A stretch of 64,000 bases of DNA from Sinohyriopsis cumingii (GCA_028554795.2 CM068839.1:16151220-16215219), one strand, 5' to 3'. Counted from the first letter of the stretch, positions 1 through 12,560 are shown. Notes: generated from the letters alone by a model not told the origin. Translations and numbers: made by a program.

Positions 1-600
1 AAACACAAATTTCATTGACATTCTCAATAATAATGCAAATGTAGCTGTATTTTTTGTGTCTCCACAGCATGGTTAACATGAACTTGCCACATGTTGTGGT
101 CGAGGTAATTTAATACATTAAAAAAATGGTTTAATAATAGATTAATATATTTCTGAATTTACACAGGTTTATTTTCATACTGTGTTACTCTGGTAATTGC
201 ATCTCAGCTGGACAGACTTGATATGTCTTATGGTTATCACCATGCAGTACACTTATATGCAACAGGATTGAGATAGCAAGTGAATGCTTCAAATTTTCAG
301 AAAAAAATAAAAAAAATAATGTTGTTACAACTGTACTACATTTTATTATTTACTTTAGGGATCTTCATCGATAACATTTGTGTGGCTGATTCCAAGTTAC
401 TTGCTCTAGTTTTTGTATTTACATATTTGGATTGCAGTATTTAAAAGTGGTTTATTGATCTTTGCAGAAGATGTTTTCAAATTTTTTTGGGATAAACTGT
501 TTTTAGTAATAGACCAGTAGAACTATTGCAATAGTCTCTCATTGATTAGCATGTTTGTTATTAATTTTCCACCTGTACTACTGTAAGGATTGCCAAAAGC
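1..600. other. AT-rich stretch, no gene seen
   Basis: No open frame with recognisable protein character, RNA gene or repeat structure was seen on either strand. It may be intergenic or intronic. Confidence 0.5.
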
Positions 601-2110
601 TTTACAAGCATCACAAGGTCTGATTGGTCATACATGAAAATGTTGCCCTTTGGAGAGACAATACGGCCAGCATGGCAGTCATCTTGAAAATCTTGCTACT
701 ACTCCTGAAAAGATGGTTATACTGACAAGGAGTTTTCACTAAAAGACTTTTATGATGTCTTGTTGGTAATAAATGAAAATGATTATGATTTGACATGCAG
801 TATATATGCTACATTGACTATCTTGAAAATGAAAATGATTCCTATCTGATACCATGGCATCCATCATAGGAAACCTTGCAATCTCTGTTTCTTCTGAATA
901 GATGGTCATATCAGCTTAGGGTTTTCACTCAAAGATTTCATATAATGTCAGGTTTGTTCCAAATGAACATTTTACCAATCTTACATCAGTTATGGTCACC
1001 ATGGGGTCCATTTTAAAAATGTTATTATTTGCAGCTCCTACTGTAATGATGTTTGATTTTCACTGAAAGACTTCATAAGATGTTGGTCTGAAATAAAAAT
1101 GGTGCCCCTCAGGTATTTAGAATAGTCACCATGTTGACCATCTTGAAAATCTTTCTTATATCAGCATCCTGAATGGATAGTGATATTGACATGGGGTTTT
1201 CACAGAAAGACTTGTTGCAATGTCTTGGTTTTACTAAAGGAAAGTGTTACATATTTTTCATTCAATATGGCCACCATGATGATCATCCTGGAAAAAATCT
1301 TGTTATTGCTGCTAAATGGATGGTCTCCTGTGATCTCTGGTTGGACTTGATAAAGGTACTAATCTGGCATCAACTTTGGCCAATATGATGGCCAGTTTAA
1401 AAATATTGGTATCACTACTCCTCCTGAATTAATGGTTGTAATATTGGATTTTCAATGAAAGACTGAATATGATATAAAATTGGTCCTAAATAAAAAAGAA
1501 CAAGGGTAAGCCTCAGACATTGGCCATGGGAGTATTACATGTATCTTAAATATCCTGAGCAGATGATCATATCAACATGGAGTTTTCACTGGAAGGTTTT
1601 TGATGTTAAGTGGGTCCTAAATGAAAATAGCCAGTATGGATGACAATAGTTACATCTGGAAAACCTTGTTAACAGCCACACATCCTAAATGGATTTTTGC
1701 AATGACATGTTTTTTTATTACTAAAAGACTTATTATGTCTAGTTGGTCCTAGGTGAAAATGGTACCCTTCAGACTTCAATATGGCCTGTATGGAGGCCTC
1801 ATGAAAATCTTGTTATTATTGCTTCTCTATAATGAATGATTTATTTTTACATGGGGTCTTCACTAAAATGATTATGTCAGCTTGGTACTGAATAAAAATG
1901 GTGCCTATTCAGACCTTCAAGATGGTTGCCATATCTTCTTATCACTACTACTTCTAAACGAATGGACATAATTACATGGGGTATTCACCAAAAGATTTCT
2001 TATCACATATGGTTGGTCCTGGACAAAATGATGCTGATCTGACATACAATATGGCTGTCATGGTGGCCATCTTGAAAATGTTTTGACTGGTTATTCTCAC
2101 TGGATGGAAT
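601..2110 (+). repeat. Decayed ~130-bp tandem repeat, block 1
   Basis: About eleven diverged units follow each other. Each carries a recognisable succession of words: an AATGAAAATGGTGCC-like start, an ATATGGCC-CCATG-TGGCCATC centre, CTTGAAAATCTTGTTATT, GAATGGATGGTCATAT, and GGGGTTTTCACTGAAAGACTT. Anchor words such as CTTGAAAATC recur near 683, 1142, 1288, 1656, 1803 and 2071, giving a period of about 110-150 bp. Units differ strongly, so this is an old array. A second block of the same family lies at 8.9-9.8 kb. Short open frames inside it look fortuitous. Confidence 0.8.
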
Positions 2111-2952
2111 TTTGACCCGAATTTATATTTAGCTGCATTCCAGCAAACACATTGATAGCACTCATTGTTTTCAAGGGCAAAGGTCTTGACTTATGTTTTA
2201 GCTCTACCAGCTTGTAAGAACAATGACACAAACAAGTATGAATGGATTTATGTCATTTATCCGAATTTGTGGATGTGTCTAAAGAACACTTTCAGTAATG
2301 TCCCTTCATTAACATTGTTTCTTTTCTCACAAAAATATTACTTACAGATTTAACCAAACTTAGCACGTGGCTGTTCGATGATATTGTCTGAGAGCATCTC
2401 TGTGATCTTCTTTCTATGTTATCTTGTCCAAGGGGAAATGGCCATGACAAAGAAATTTTGCATTTTACTTACAATATCTTGTGAAAATGTTATCTCTGAC
2501 ATATGAAAATAGTTTTGTTTCCAAATTTGGTATGTTGGACAGAGATCTTGGAAACGCTTAATTACGCGTATTTGGACTCCTAGTTTTAAAACCCTAGCAA
2601 GACCTCTGTTGGACTTTGTAAAGAATGTTAGAGGTGGTTTCATTACTCAAAATTCAAAAAAAAGGAAGAAATGGACATATCTAGGTGTTTTTTAATATTT
2701 CTTTGGCCAGTAGAGTAACAGTCCCTTTGAGGGACTCTTGTTTGTTCAAAGAATGAACATAACAAACAATAACTGAATAAGTCACATACTGTGTCATCGA
2801 ATTGTGTAATGCAAGATAACAATACTGATCAGTTGTTTTTTTTAATATTTAATTTGTCATTATTTTTTCGTGTTTTATTGTTGTTTTTAACTGTTCATAC
2901 TGAAATCTGTAACAAAACATTAAGTTTGGAAATCTTTAATATGTAAAGTCTG
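2111..2952. other. No gene seen
   Basis: AT-rich sequence between two tandem arrays. Short open frames on both strands show no recognisable domain. Confidence 0.45.
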
Positions 2953-3456
2953 TGTTACATATAGTCTGGAAAAAGTGTAGTAAAACCTGTCACAAGCAGG
3001 CAACTATTGTTACACATAGTCTGGAAAAAGTATGGTAAAACCTGTCACAAGCAGGCAACTATTGTTACATATAGTCTGGAAAAAGTATGGTAAAACCTTT
3101 CACAAGCAGGCAACTATTGTTACGTTTAGTCTGGAAAAAGTATGGTAAAACCTGTCACAAGCAGGCAACTATTGTTACATATACCGGTAGTCTGAAAAAA
3201 GTATGGTAAAACCAGTCACAAGCAGGCAGCTATTGTTACATATAGTCTGGAAAAAGTATGGTAAAACCTTTCACAAGCAGGCAACTATTGTTACATATAG
3301 TCTGGAAGAAGTATTTTAAAACCTGTCACAAGCAGGCAACTATTGTTACATATAGTCTGGAAAAAGTATTTTAAAACCTGTCACAAGCTGGCAACTATTG
3401 TTACATATAGTCTGGAAGAAGTATGGTAAAACCTGTCACAAGCAGACAACTATTGT
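2953..3456 (+). repeat. Minisatellite, ~56-bp unit, 9 copies
   Basis: Nine head-to-tail units contain TATAGTCTGGAAAAAGTATG, GTAAAACCTGTCACAAGCAG and GCAACTATTG in that order. Differences between units are few (GG/TT in GTATGG/GTATTT, one small insertion ACCGG in unit 5), so the array is fairly young. Confidence 0.92.
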
Positions 3457-5381
3457 AAAAGTCATACTGGCCTTTGAACACAGTGAACTCTAAATGTAGT
3501 TTCACCTTTTGAATGTAGTACTTAAACAGATGCATTGCACTGAGTACCATTATATCTACTGTTATTATTATTATAATTATTATTATTATTGATTTTAGCT
3601 GCAGCTGGCATAATTTTCTATTTAAAGAATTCAGTGTATGTGTAAATTATCATTCACAAATTCTGGTTTAAATTGGGTTTACTTCATTCATTCCTCAGTT
3701 TATTTCAGTTTTTAGAACTCTGCTTTAAATCAGCAAGAAATCACCAGTGTTGGACTTACTTGTTAACATTTTTATGTCACATGGGATGGCTATATGGTGA
3801 TAATCTGTTTGTTTTTCTCGAACTAAAATGCATTTTTCTAATGCAGGTACTTAATTGCGCGTATGGGGATCAAAGCAGACATTTGTATACCACTGTAATA
3901 CTGTTTATTGTGGGGGTTCTTATTGACAATAATTTAATTCCGCGTATCAGGCAGAAATAAGCATTGTTTGAAATCTGAATTTAACTTTTTTCATTATAAA
4001 CAATACATAGGAAGAGTTTACTGTGATCTTGGAGTGTTTCCATGCACACAAGCATGCATCTGAATCATGCATTAACATTTCTTCACATCTACAAAACATT
4101 GGCTTCATATGTGCAGCTCATGTACAGAAATTGAAGCCTGATGCATCCTGTACTGGATTAGGCCTGAGCACTGTTGGGTATCAGTGTCACTCCATTTGTA
4201 CTAATTACTCAATGATAACATAGAAAACCTGTTCTAACATTACTGATGTGTGCTGCTATGTTTATGACACAGGGATGATAATTCCTGTATGGTCACCATA
4301 ATTCACATTGACCATGAGGGGTAGAGTGGCTTCTTCTTACAGCTGTACTAGTATACTTTCAGTACACAGTACTGATCTGGAAAGAAACATGGAGATAAAC
4401 AAATTTTGGAGTGCCATATGGGATTCACAACAAACGTATTAATGGAGGCAATGGTATTTCTTAGGGTTATTTTTATTGAAGAAAAAATAAGACCAACTTC
4501 ATTCTGTGGAAAAAGGAACATAAAGATTTTATAATATTTTGCTACTGAATTTGTCTGTACATTACCATTACTTTTCAGAAATACTGCCGGTAATTGCTAA
4601 CAAGTTGTGGAATTTTTATTTATTTGATAATTAGAGCAGGTTTAACTCAACTGTCTTTTTGTTTTGTATAAATGATAATGACAGAGCAGATAGGGCAGCT
4701 AATGCTTATCAGCAGCCATCCTTTTCAGAATGGAAGACATAGTGCTTTGTGTATTATACAAATTGACATGTCCTGTTTAATTGGCAAATAATACCTGGAA
4801 TGAAAACTTGCCAAACAAGCTTCTGTATATATCAACCCATCATTGGAGAGCTGTGTATAGTTTTATATTGTATATATATAAACTGTGCACTGAAAGTATA
4901 CTAAAACTGCACACGTCACTTAGTTTGAGTAGGTTTTCTTTCCAATGATGTTTTCATTCATGTAGTACAAATCACAAAGATCAGGTGGTTTTGCATTACT
5001 TGTGTAAAGGACACGTATCTGACCCATGCATAACTCTTGAGGGTAAACCTTGACTGAACTGTCTTTCCATTGTCTTCTGCCATTTTTTGTTGAGTGTATC
5101 AAGTCCACACTGTTAGAAAAAAGTTTTTTAATGTTTGCTTGATAAAGCAGCATTTTGATGATGTAATGCCAGAGAAAAGCTTACTTTCTAAAAGAAATGC
5201 AGTTTATATAAAAATTATTGAGTCAGTATTTTAAGGACCTTTCAGTTTTGCCCTTTTTGTTTTACTTTATCTACCCTTAAAGAATGTAAAAATAAAATCA
5301 TGATGTTTTGTCTTGTAAATGAAAATATTTACTTATATTAGGATGGGTTTAAATTTCTCAAGATTTTAGAAATATTTAAGC
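3457..5381. other. No gene seen
   Basis: AT-rich sequence with short open frames on both strands that lack splice context or any recognisable domain. A short (TTA/ATT)n tract lies near 3560-3595. Confidence 0.45.
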
Positions 5382-5627
5382 AAGGGCCTTGGATGGTAAA
5401 GTAGTCTAAAATGCTCACCTTTATCAATCACTGCCATCTCACCCTCTGTCCACATTGGTCTGAGTCTTGGGCTCAACCAGTGTGGGTGTGTGAGAAAGCT
5501 TACCAGTAGCTACACTGTCAGTCGATGGTTTTAACTGGGGTTTTCCAGAATTCTTCCCCCACCAGATACGCTGGCTGCCATGTATAGCCTCTCATATGCA
5601 GAAAAAAGCCACCAGAACAACAAAATT
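5382..5627 (+). repeat. SINE family A (tRNA-derived), decayed copy
   Basis: This is a diverged copy of the family best seen at 13,718 and 62,929. The shared order is ATCACTGCCATCTCACC, a degraded B box (TGGTCTGAGTCTTGG), GAGAAAGCTTACCAGTAGCT, TTCCAGAATTCTTCCCCCACCA, CTGGCTGCCATGTATAGCC and an A/AAC-rich 3' end. The A box is strongly degraded. Confidence 0.8.
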
Positions 5628-5908
5628 TAACCTTTCTATTAGCACAACTTTGCTTTAACTTGCTGGGTATAGCTAGGGATGTGTTGATCTGCCTTAAAAC
5701 ACTGCACATACTAATACTTCATTTTAGGCTACGCATTGTGCCATTGACACTCATTTTCATCTTTGACATTGGAAGGTTGCATTTTTGGTGCCCTAAATGT
5801 GCATAAACCCTAATGAAAATAAAACTGTATAGGTCATAATGGTTGATTTTAGATTGCAGTCATTACTAAAGAAGTGTAACATAATTAGGTGACCCAAAAA
5901 TATCAGAT

Positions 5909-6581
5909 ATTATAATGAACATGGAAACCAATTGAGAAGACATGATTGATGATCATAGAGAGACATTATAATGAACATGGAAACCAATTTAGAACACATG
6001 ATTGATGATCATAGAGAGACATAATGAACATGGAAACCAATGGAGAACACATGATTGATGATCATAGAGAGACATTATAATAAACATGGAAACCAATTTA
6101 GAACACATGATTGATGATCATAGAGAGACATTATAATGAACATGTAAACCAATTGAGAACACATGATTGATGATCATAGAGAGACATTATAATGAACATG
6201 GAAACCAATTGAGAACACATGATTGATGATCATAGAGAGACATTATAATGAACATGGAAACCAATTGAGAACACATGATTGATGATCACAGAGAGACATT
6301 ATAATAAACATGGAAACCAATTGAGAACACATGATTGATGATCATAGAGAGACATTATAATGAACATGGAAACCAATTGAGAACACATGATTGATGATCA
6401 CAGAGAGACATTATAATGAACATGGAAACCAATTGAGAACACATGATTGATGATCATAGAGAGACATTATAATGAACATGGAAACCAATTGAGAACACAT
6501 GATTGATGATCACAGAGAGACATTATAATAAACATGGAAACCAATTGAGAAGTCATGATTGATGATCATAGAGAGGCATTA
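5909..6581 (+). repeat. Minisatellite, 56-bp unit, 12 copies
   Basis: About twelve head-to-tail units contain ATAATGAACATGGAAACCAA and ACATGATTGATGATCATAGA. One unit lacks two to three bases; the others differ by one to three substitutions, some shared by alternating units (GATCACAGA or ATAATAAACA), which suggests amplification of multi-unit blocks. Confidence 0.92.
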
Positions 6582-6809
6582 TAAAGACAAGAAAAATCCT
6601 CAGTAAGAGCACTGCTGCTTTTAAATTCATATCCTGTTATGAAAGGCTGACACTAGCTGGGGTGGTTGGTGGCTGGTATTGATATTTGTTGAAATTTTCT
6701 TGAATAAATGGGAAATTAGTAAGGATATTTGCCACCTTCTTCCTTTTCAATGACCCCACTTATTTGCTTGGTAGGGACTCATGGGCCCCACTTATTCCAT
6801 TCATGAAAT

Positions 6810-6859
<50 letters not shown>

Positions 6860-7227
6860 TAAACCTTAATTGTTTGGACACAATTTTCCACTACTGATTT
6901 AGCATAATGGCATTTTAAAAAAGTTTACTTTGTGATACAGGCAAGTAGCATGCATTTTGGGAGCTCTATTGAAGATGACTCTAGGATATTTTTCATATTT
7001 GAAAATGATCAAAAAATTATATGTGATAATTTGACAACTAAACAAAATGAATATTTCAGTGTATATCCTTTTAACGATCTCAATGAGGTTTTGTATGCCT
7101 TTTAAAATATCTTACAAAAATGTGTAGTTAGTTTAACCACATACAGTTGAAAATTTATGGTGACATGAACAGTATATAAGAATCTGAAAACCTAAACGCA
7201 GATGTGGGAACATACATTAGATTCATG
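6582..7227. other. No gene seen; contains (CT)n
   Basis: AT-rich sequence with a perfect (CT)21 tract at about 6812-6853. No coding signal was seen. Confidence 0.5.
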
Positions 7228-7477
7228 GGTTGACCACCATTCAGAATGCAGGACTCCATCTCCTCATGAGTTGGCAACCAGTTAGGGATTTTTACCTGAC
7301 TTTGTTCGAGTCTTGGACTCGGCCAATGTGGGTATGTGAGAAAGCTTGCCAGTAGCTTCTACTGGGTCGGTGGTTCTTTCCGAGGTTTTCCAGAGTTCTT
7401 CTTCCACCATTTATACTGGCCGCCATGTATAGCCTAGCTTATGCCGAAAAATGACGTTAAACCCTATGATAATAACA
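7228..7477 (+). repeat. SINE family A copy, tail split by a solo LTR
   Basis: The head is degraded (TTCGAGTCTTGGACTCGGCC is the B-box region). The body is clear: CCAATGTGGGTATGTGAGAA, AGCTTGCCAGTAGCTTCT, GGTTCTTTCCGAGGTTTTCC, CTGGCCGCCATGTATAGCC and GTTAAACCCTATGATAATAAC. The AAC-type tail stops at 7477, where an LTR begins, and AACAACAACATAAC resumes after it at about 8468. Confidence 0.85.
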
Positions 7478-8462
7478 TGTTATGTATATTTGGTTTAATT
7501 ATATCTGATTTATTTTATATTTATTTCAATTTAATTATTTGTCAGTTTTAAGTTTTTTTATTTTTCGATACAAGATATTGTAATGTAATTTTATTCACCA
7601 GAGATGATACTTTTTTTTAGAAAATAGTTTGACCTTGACTGTTAGTTTATAAACACCAGGTGTTGATCTAAATCCTGACCTTGTTTCAGAATTTGTAGCA
7701 ACCTTCGTAAGCAAGTTCTGTTTTATTTTAAAATGATTGGTTGTTTCCATGGTCATGATGGGACCTTGTTTTTAAGATATAAACAATTTTTTATATTTTT
7801 TAATTCTTAGAGTAAAAATGATTGGTTTTCGTAAGGGTCACACTGGGTAAACACGGTCACGTGGCCCAGTGTTTCGCAATTCCGGTTTTTCCATTACTGC
7901 GCATTTGTTAGTTTTAATAGAGATGCGTAGAGAGAGATTTCTCAGTTTTGGGCTTTCTACACTGATGTCAGGTTATTTTGTTGTAGCCAGATTTTGAGTT
8001 ATAATTTTCTTCAGATCAGTTGGATTTTAAAAGGATTAATTCTTTTTCTCTGGAAATATTTTGAGGAGTGCTCACACATAAATTTTGGAAAGACATTGCT
8101 TACAAATTTAATTTGGATTTCCAACACCGGAGTGCCATTATTTGTATTTCTACAAGGAACTGTAGATAAGCACAGTATTGACTACAGCATACCGCATCGT
8201 CATCCATCTTGGATTTTCCATCAGGATTAGAACTTGAAATTATTAGAACATTTATTACTAGGACTTTTGCAATTTAATTCGTGGATTATTCTTGGAGTAT
8301 TCTTGGATTAATTTTGGATTTGATTCTTGAGGCCGTAAGTTCTTCTCCTTTTTTCATTTGTACATAATTTTTCCAGGGAAATAAATTATTTTTTAAATTT
8401 TAAGAAGCTTATTGTTTTCACTCTTTCCGTGTTACTGTTTATTCGAGCCTAAACAAGTGACA
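7478..8462 (+). mobile_element. Solo LTR of a Ty3/Gypsy-type element
   Basis: The segment begins TGTTATGTATATTTGG and ends with GAGCCTAAACAAGTGACA, so it has TG...CA borders. It matches, in the other orientation, the LTRs at 27.4-28.3, 29.5-30.7 and 44.7-45.5 kb; examples are GAGATGATAC, CACCAGGTGTTGAT, CCAGGGAAATAAATTATTT and the shared end TTACTGTTTATTCGAGC. No element interior adjoins it. The 5-bp flanks are TAACA and TAAGA (4/5 match). A 78-codon open frame inside it is probably not a gene. Confidence 0.8.
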
Positions 8463-8496
8463 TAAGAAACAACAACATAACTTGACTTTAATTGGA

Positions 8497-8790
8497 CCAC
8501 TCCGGTGGGCTAGTGGTTAGAGCGTCCGCCTGGGATGCGAAAGGTCGTAGGTTTGAACCCCGGTCGAGTCATGCCAAAGACTTCTAAAAATTGTACTTGC
8601 GGCTGCCTCGCTAGGCGCTCATCATTAAGAGGTTAGTTTTAGGACTGGTCAGCCTGGTGTCGGGATAATGTAACTGGGTGGGACATGATGATACATGTCA
8701 GCGGCATGATGCCTCAGTGCTAGACATCACTATAAACTGTTGCACTGCAGACGTAGCAATGTGACTGAATTGTTTTAAAGCTACGTTAAA

Positions 8791-8821
<31 letters not shown>

Positions 8822-8823
8822 CA
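8497..8823 (+). repeat. SINE family B (tRNA-derived, conserved body) with (CA)n tail
   Basis: A tRNA-like head carries an A box (TAGTGGTTAGAGCGTCC) and a B box (AGGTTTGAACCCC). It is followed by GAGTCATGCCAAAGACTT and a body with AAGAGGTTAG, GGACTGGTCAGCCTGGTGTC, GGATAATGTAACTGGGTGGG, GACATCACTATAAACTG and AAAGCTACGTTAAAAT, then a perfect (CA)n tail. The second copy at 61,381 matches over its whole length. The layout fits SINEs with a conserved central domain; the exact named domain was not verified. Confidence 0.88.
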
Positions 8824-8929
8824 CATTATGAGCCATGTAATTTCTCCCTCGAACTAAAAACCCGGGCCATTTTTCACATGTGTACGAATTAATTCGATGT
8901 TGATCAGCGACAACATCGTGGTGAATTAT

Positions 8930-9840
8930 AATGTGCACCTGGTCTTAACTGAACAGGTTGCCGCTTTCACATCCAGTAAGGCCACGGCCATCTTGAAAAT
9001 CTTGTTATTGCGATTCCTACTGAATGGATGGTCGTATCAACACGAGATTTTTGCTAAAAGACATCTTTTGATGTCTGGTTGGTGCTAAATGAAAATGGTG
9101 CCGATCTGATGTCCAGTATGGTCGTCATAACAGCCGTCTAGAAAATCTTTTTATCGCTACACCTAATGAACGAAAAGTCGTATTGACATGAGGGTTTTGC
9201 CAAATGACTTCATAGGATGCCGCTTGGTCCTAAGTGAAAAGGGCGGTGATCTGGGGTATAATATGGCTGCAACAGTGACCAGCTCAAACAAAATTGTATC
9301 ACTACTTCTCCTGAATGAATGGTCGTATCATCAAAGGGTTTTTACTGAAAGGCTTCTTGTAATGTTGATCTTAAATTAAAATGGTGCTTAATTAAAGTCC
9401 ATTATATGGGCATCATGAAAATCTTGATCTTGCTACCATTTTAAAGAGAAAACCATTTATGTGTTTTCATGAGATGGGTTAATATGGTGTCTGCTTGGTT
9501 CCAAACGAAAATGGCTGACCTTAAATATTGCCACCATCGTGGTTAATGGTGTCTTGAAGATAATGTTATCTCTACTCCTAATGGATTGCTATTTCAACAT
9601 GGGGTTTTCAACAATAGACTCCTTATAGTACTTAAAATAAAAATGGTGCCATTCGTACGTTTAATATGGCTGATGCTTTCGTGAGAATCTTATTGTCATT
9701 ATTTCCCTGTTCGGATGTTCATTATGACTTGTGGTTTGGACCAGAATACTTATGATGTAGTCTACTTTGGCCTAAATAAATAGAATGCCAATTTCACATC
9801 CACCATGTCCACCAAAGTTGTTTATTTGAAGATATTATTG
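8930..9840 (+). repeat. Decayed ~140-bp tandem repeat, block 2
   Basis: Six to seven diverged units share the words of the block at 0.6-2.1 kb, in the same order and orientation: CCATCTTGAAAATCTTGTTA (8990), GAATGGATGGTCGTAT, and TGGTGCCGATCTGATGTCCA. Anchors recur near 8993, 9143, 9286, 9415, 9552, 9682 and 9823, a period of about 130-150 bp. Open frames of 63 codons inside it follow the repeat and are not taken as genes. Confidence 0.8.
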
Positions 9841-10023
9841 TCACTGAAGAATATCAGATATTGTTTGAATACTTAGCATTTAGAGGAAAAGATAATCTTA
9901 TCTTGAATTCCTGGAAATACTTTTCGCAGGCTTCAGTTCATTCAAAAGGTTTCTTCTTTAAAATAGCATCTTGCTGAATAAGTGGCTATCTTAACAGGAC
10001 AAGTTATCGACTATCAATGCGTT

Positions 10024-10250
10024 TATTTCAACTTCAGATTGCATTCTTTACGTGCTGGACTTGTGTATTTCAACTTCAGATTGCATTCTTTGCGTGCTGG
10101 ACTTGTGTATTTAAACTTCAGATTGCGTTGTTTATGTGCTGGACTTGTGTATTTAAACTTAAGATTGCATTCTTTACGTGCTGGACTTTTGTATTTCAAC
10201 TTCAGATTGCATTCTTTGCGTGCTGGACTTATGTATTTCCCTCTTAGGTT
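10024..10250 (+). repeat. 42-bp minisatellite, 5 copies
   Basis: Five units contain GTATTTCAACTTCAGATTGC and GCGTGCTGGACTTGT. The unit is 42 bp, a multiple of three, so each frame simply repeats a 14-residue pattern; at least two + frames are open through the array. This explains the 76- and 91-codon open frames here without a gene. Confidence 0.9.
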
Positions 10251-12072
10251 GTCATGATATGAACTTTGCCGTCAATTATAGTACCAGACAGTTCGTATCT
10301 GAATGCCGGCCACACTTCCAATACAGGCTGTCTTTTGTACTTTTGTCTCCCATAAGTATGACATACATCTGTTGAGTTGATTGCATTCGTTGTTCTTTAT
10401 ATAATAATTTTGCAATCTTTCCTAACGCTTAGTAAAATACTTGAATACTGTAAATTATTGGTTTAAATCCCTTGTTAAATTCAGGATGGTGTGTGATTAG
10501 ATAATTTTATTCTCCAGGTTAATAGATCAATGTTTTACTTGTACGGGTAGACATATACTTTCAAATCACAAGCGCCGATCGCTTCTTTTTTGTAATACTG
10601 TAATTGACAGTTATCAGCAATGTAACAGACTCTTTTTGTGCTATGATAATTACTCCGGAGTAATTTTAAACAAATTTAAATCGAGCATTTTTTCATAGCT
10701 CAGTGATGTCTGCTTTTCCTTTATGACACCAAGCCTTCGACAATCTTTTAAATCCAAAAAATTTTTGATTATTTTTCCACCTAATACAGTCATTCCGGCA
10801 GCCAAAATTGAAAACACATTTTTACCGGCAGCCAAATTGAAACATTTTGAACATGTCAACATGTTTTCTTTTTCTTTTTCTGTTTCATTTACTATAACCG
10901 ATATGAGGTTAGATGTTTCAGCTATTTCGTAAACATCTACATGTGTATCAAATTAATCTTCAGATATTTAATCGTATTTTTTGCCAGTCAGTTATTAATA
11001 AAACTGACTATCAATCCGAATTGTATTTTACCCGTCTCAGAAAGTGTTTGAAACACTATTTAGAATGTATTCTTCAGCATAGTAAAAAGAATTATTATCC
11101 GCATTTTTTACGCTATTACATGCTTTTTCATAACACATTGAGGCAAATCTATGTATGAGCATCCTTCGAGCATCTGATACCTATTTAAATAGTTTGTACT
11201 GGCAAGCACCTGTGTTGTATTTTCACTGTTTTCGCTTGTCAAATTTCTTATGTGAAAGCTCTAATTAAAGTTCAGTGATGTTAACCATTTCGCTTCCATT
11301 AAGTATATTTGCAGGCCTTGTTCTGGGGCCAAACTGCTTATACTCAGCTCGTTCTCCTCGTTGAGTGAATCACTTCATAAGTGTGATGGTGATGTGTTCC
11401 ATTGTCGATGTTTTCGAATGATATTCTTCAATACGGTTCAGTGCCATTGAAAAATTCGTACGTATCCTGAGTGTTGCCACTTGTTTTAAATGAATCGCAA
11501 GTAATCTTTATAATGATTGTATTTAAATTCAATTGATTTAACATCCTTAATTCTTCTTTTTGTTTGAACCTGTTTTACAGGGGATCTATAAGTTCATCTG
11601 GCTTGTTTTGGTATTAGCATATCAAGTACTGAAGCAATCTGATTAAAAGTGGATCTCAACTGTCTTATGTGAAAATCTGACAGCCACCGCTTAGGATTCA
11701 TGCTCTGGAGACATAGTATTACCTTAATCGCTAATTTTAACAACCAACACAGACAGTGCAAATACTACATGTAGCATAAAATCGATATTTCCTTCTTTAA
11801 TATTTTTCAAATGGCCATGATGAAGAGAGTGGTTAATTTCCACGTTTCAGTTACTGCTAAAGATAGTGTACTTTAGACTAATTCATGGTGACTTCAAAAA
11901 CATGGAAGCAGCAATTTGGTTAGCTGTGTGCTTAGATCATGTACAGTTTCCACAAGCAATATCAAAAGAAATTTCAGCCACATTACATGGAAGTAACTGA
12001 GGTATGCCAATATTCTGTAACTGTACATTTTGAAAATGCAGACGACTTAATGACTTCATTTACTGTCTAAGT
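10251..12072. other. No gene seen
   Basis: AT-rich sequence. Open frames up to 81 codons on either strand show no domain or splice context. Its end (11,851-12,060) is a dispersed repeat listed separately. Confidence 0.45.
11851..12060 (+). repeat. Dispersed repeat, copy 1 (unclassified)
   Basis: It shares with 30,040-30,240 the words GCTAAAGATAGTGTAC, TTAGACTAATTCA, TCATGTACAGTTTCC, TCAGCCACATTA and GAGGTATG, in the same order and orientation. No ends or duplications could be fixed, so the class is unknown. Confidence 0.65.
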
Positions 12073-12262
12073 CAGTGGTTCTCATTCCCGGGTCGCGACT
12101 GAAACCAGGGTCACAAGGATGTTCTTGTGGGTCACGGAGGGTCGCTATGATTTTTTTTTTTTTTTTTTAGTGTGGCCAAAGTTATCAAAATGTGGAAACG
12201 GATTCGTGAGGTTCCGGAATTTTTTTTAAGAGTCGCGGCCCAAAAAAAGTTTGGAACCACCG
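12073..12262. mobile_element. Short non-autonomous hAT-like element, decayed
   Basis: The left end CAGTGGTTCTCATTCCCGGG and the right end GGAACCACCG are imperfect inverted repeats of the widespread CAGTGGTTCTCAA...GAACCACTG hAT type. Internal GGTCGCGACTGAAACC and GAGTCGCGGCCC are typical of such short copies. An 8-bp target duplication was not recognised. Confidence 0.6.
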
Positions 12263-12467
12263 AAACCTGTGAATTGCGCGATGTTACATGTGAACTCAGT
12301 GAAAATTTCGAATCGGTCGTTTAAGGGAGCAATTAAAACTGAGTGTGATTATGTTGAACTTTGTCCATTTTGAGTGATTTTTTTTCTAGCCACAGCTTAT
12401 TAATTATTGTTCCATGTGTATAATGAAGTGCGTTTGTTTGGTCAGTCAGCCATGAATCTCTTATAAT

Positions 12468-12485
12468 TGTTAAAGCTACGTTAAA

Positions 12486-12558
<73 letters not shown>

Positions 12559-12560
12559 AC
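12468..12560 (+). repeat. 3' tail of SINE family B with (CT)n(CA)n
   Basis: GTTAAAGCTACGTTAAAATC is identical to the 3' end of the other family B copies. The head and body are absent, so this is a 5'-truncated copy. A long CT tract and then a CA tract follow. Open frames of 61-75 codons crossing it are microsatellite artefacts. Confidence 0.75.

Noticed and set aside
2953..6581. Tandem arrays considered as CRISPR-like
   Set aside because: Units are contiguous without unique spacers, and the DNA is animal nuclear.
9982..10375. Overlapping 65-91-codon open frames
   Set aside because: Explained by the 42-bp repeat, a multiple of three without stops.
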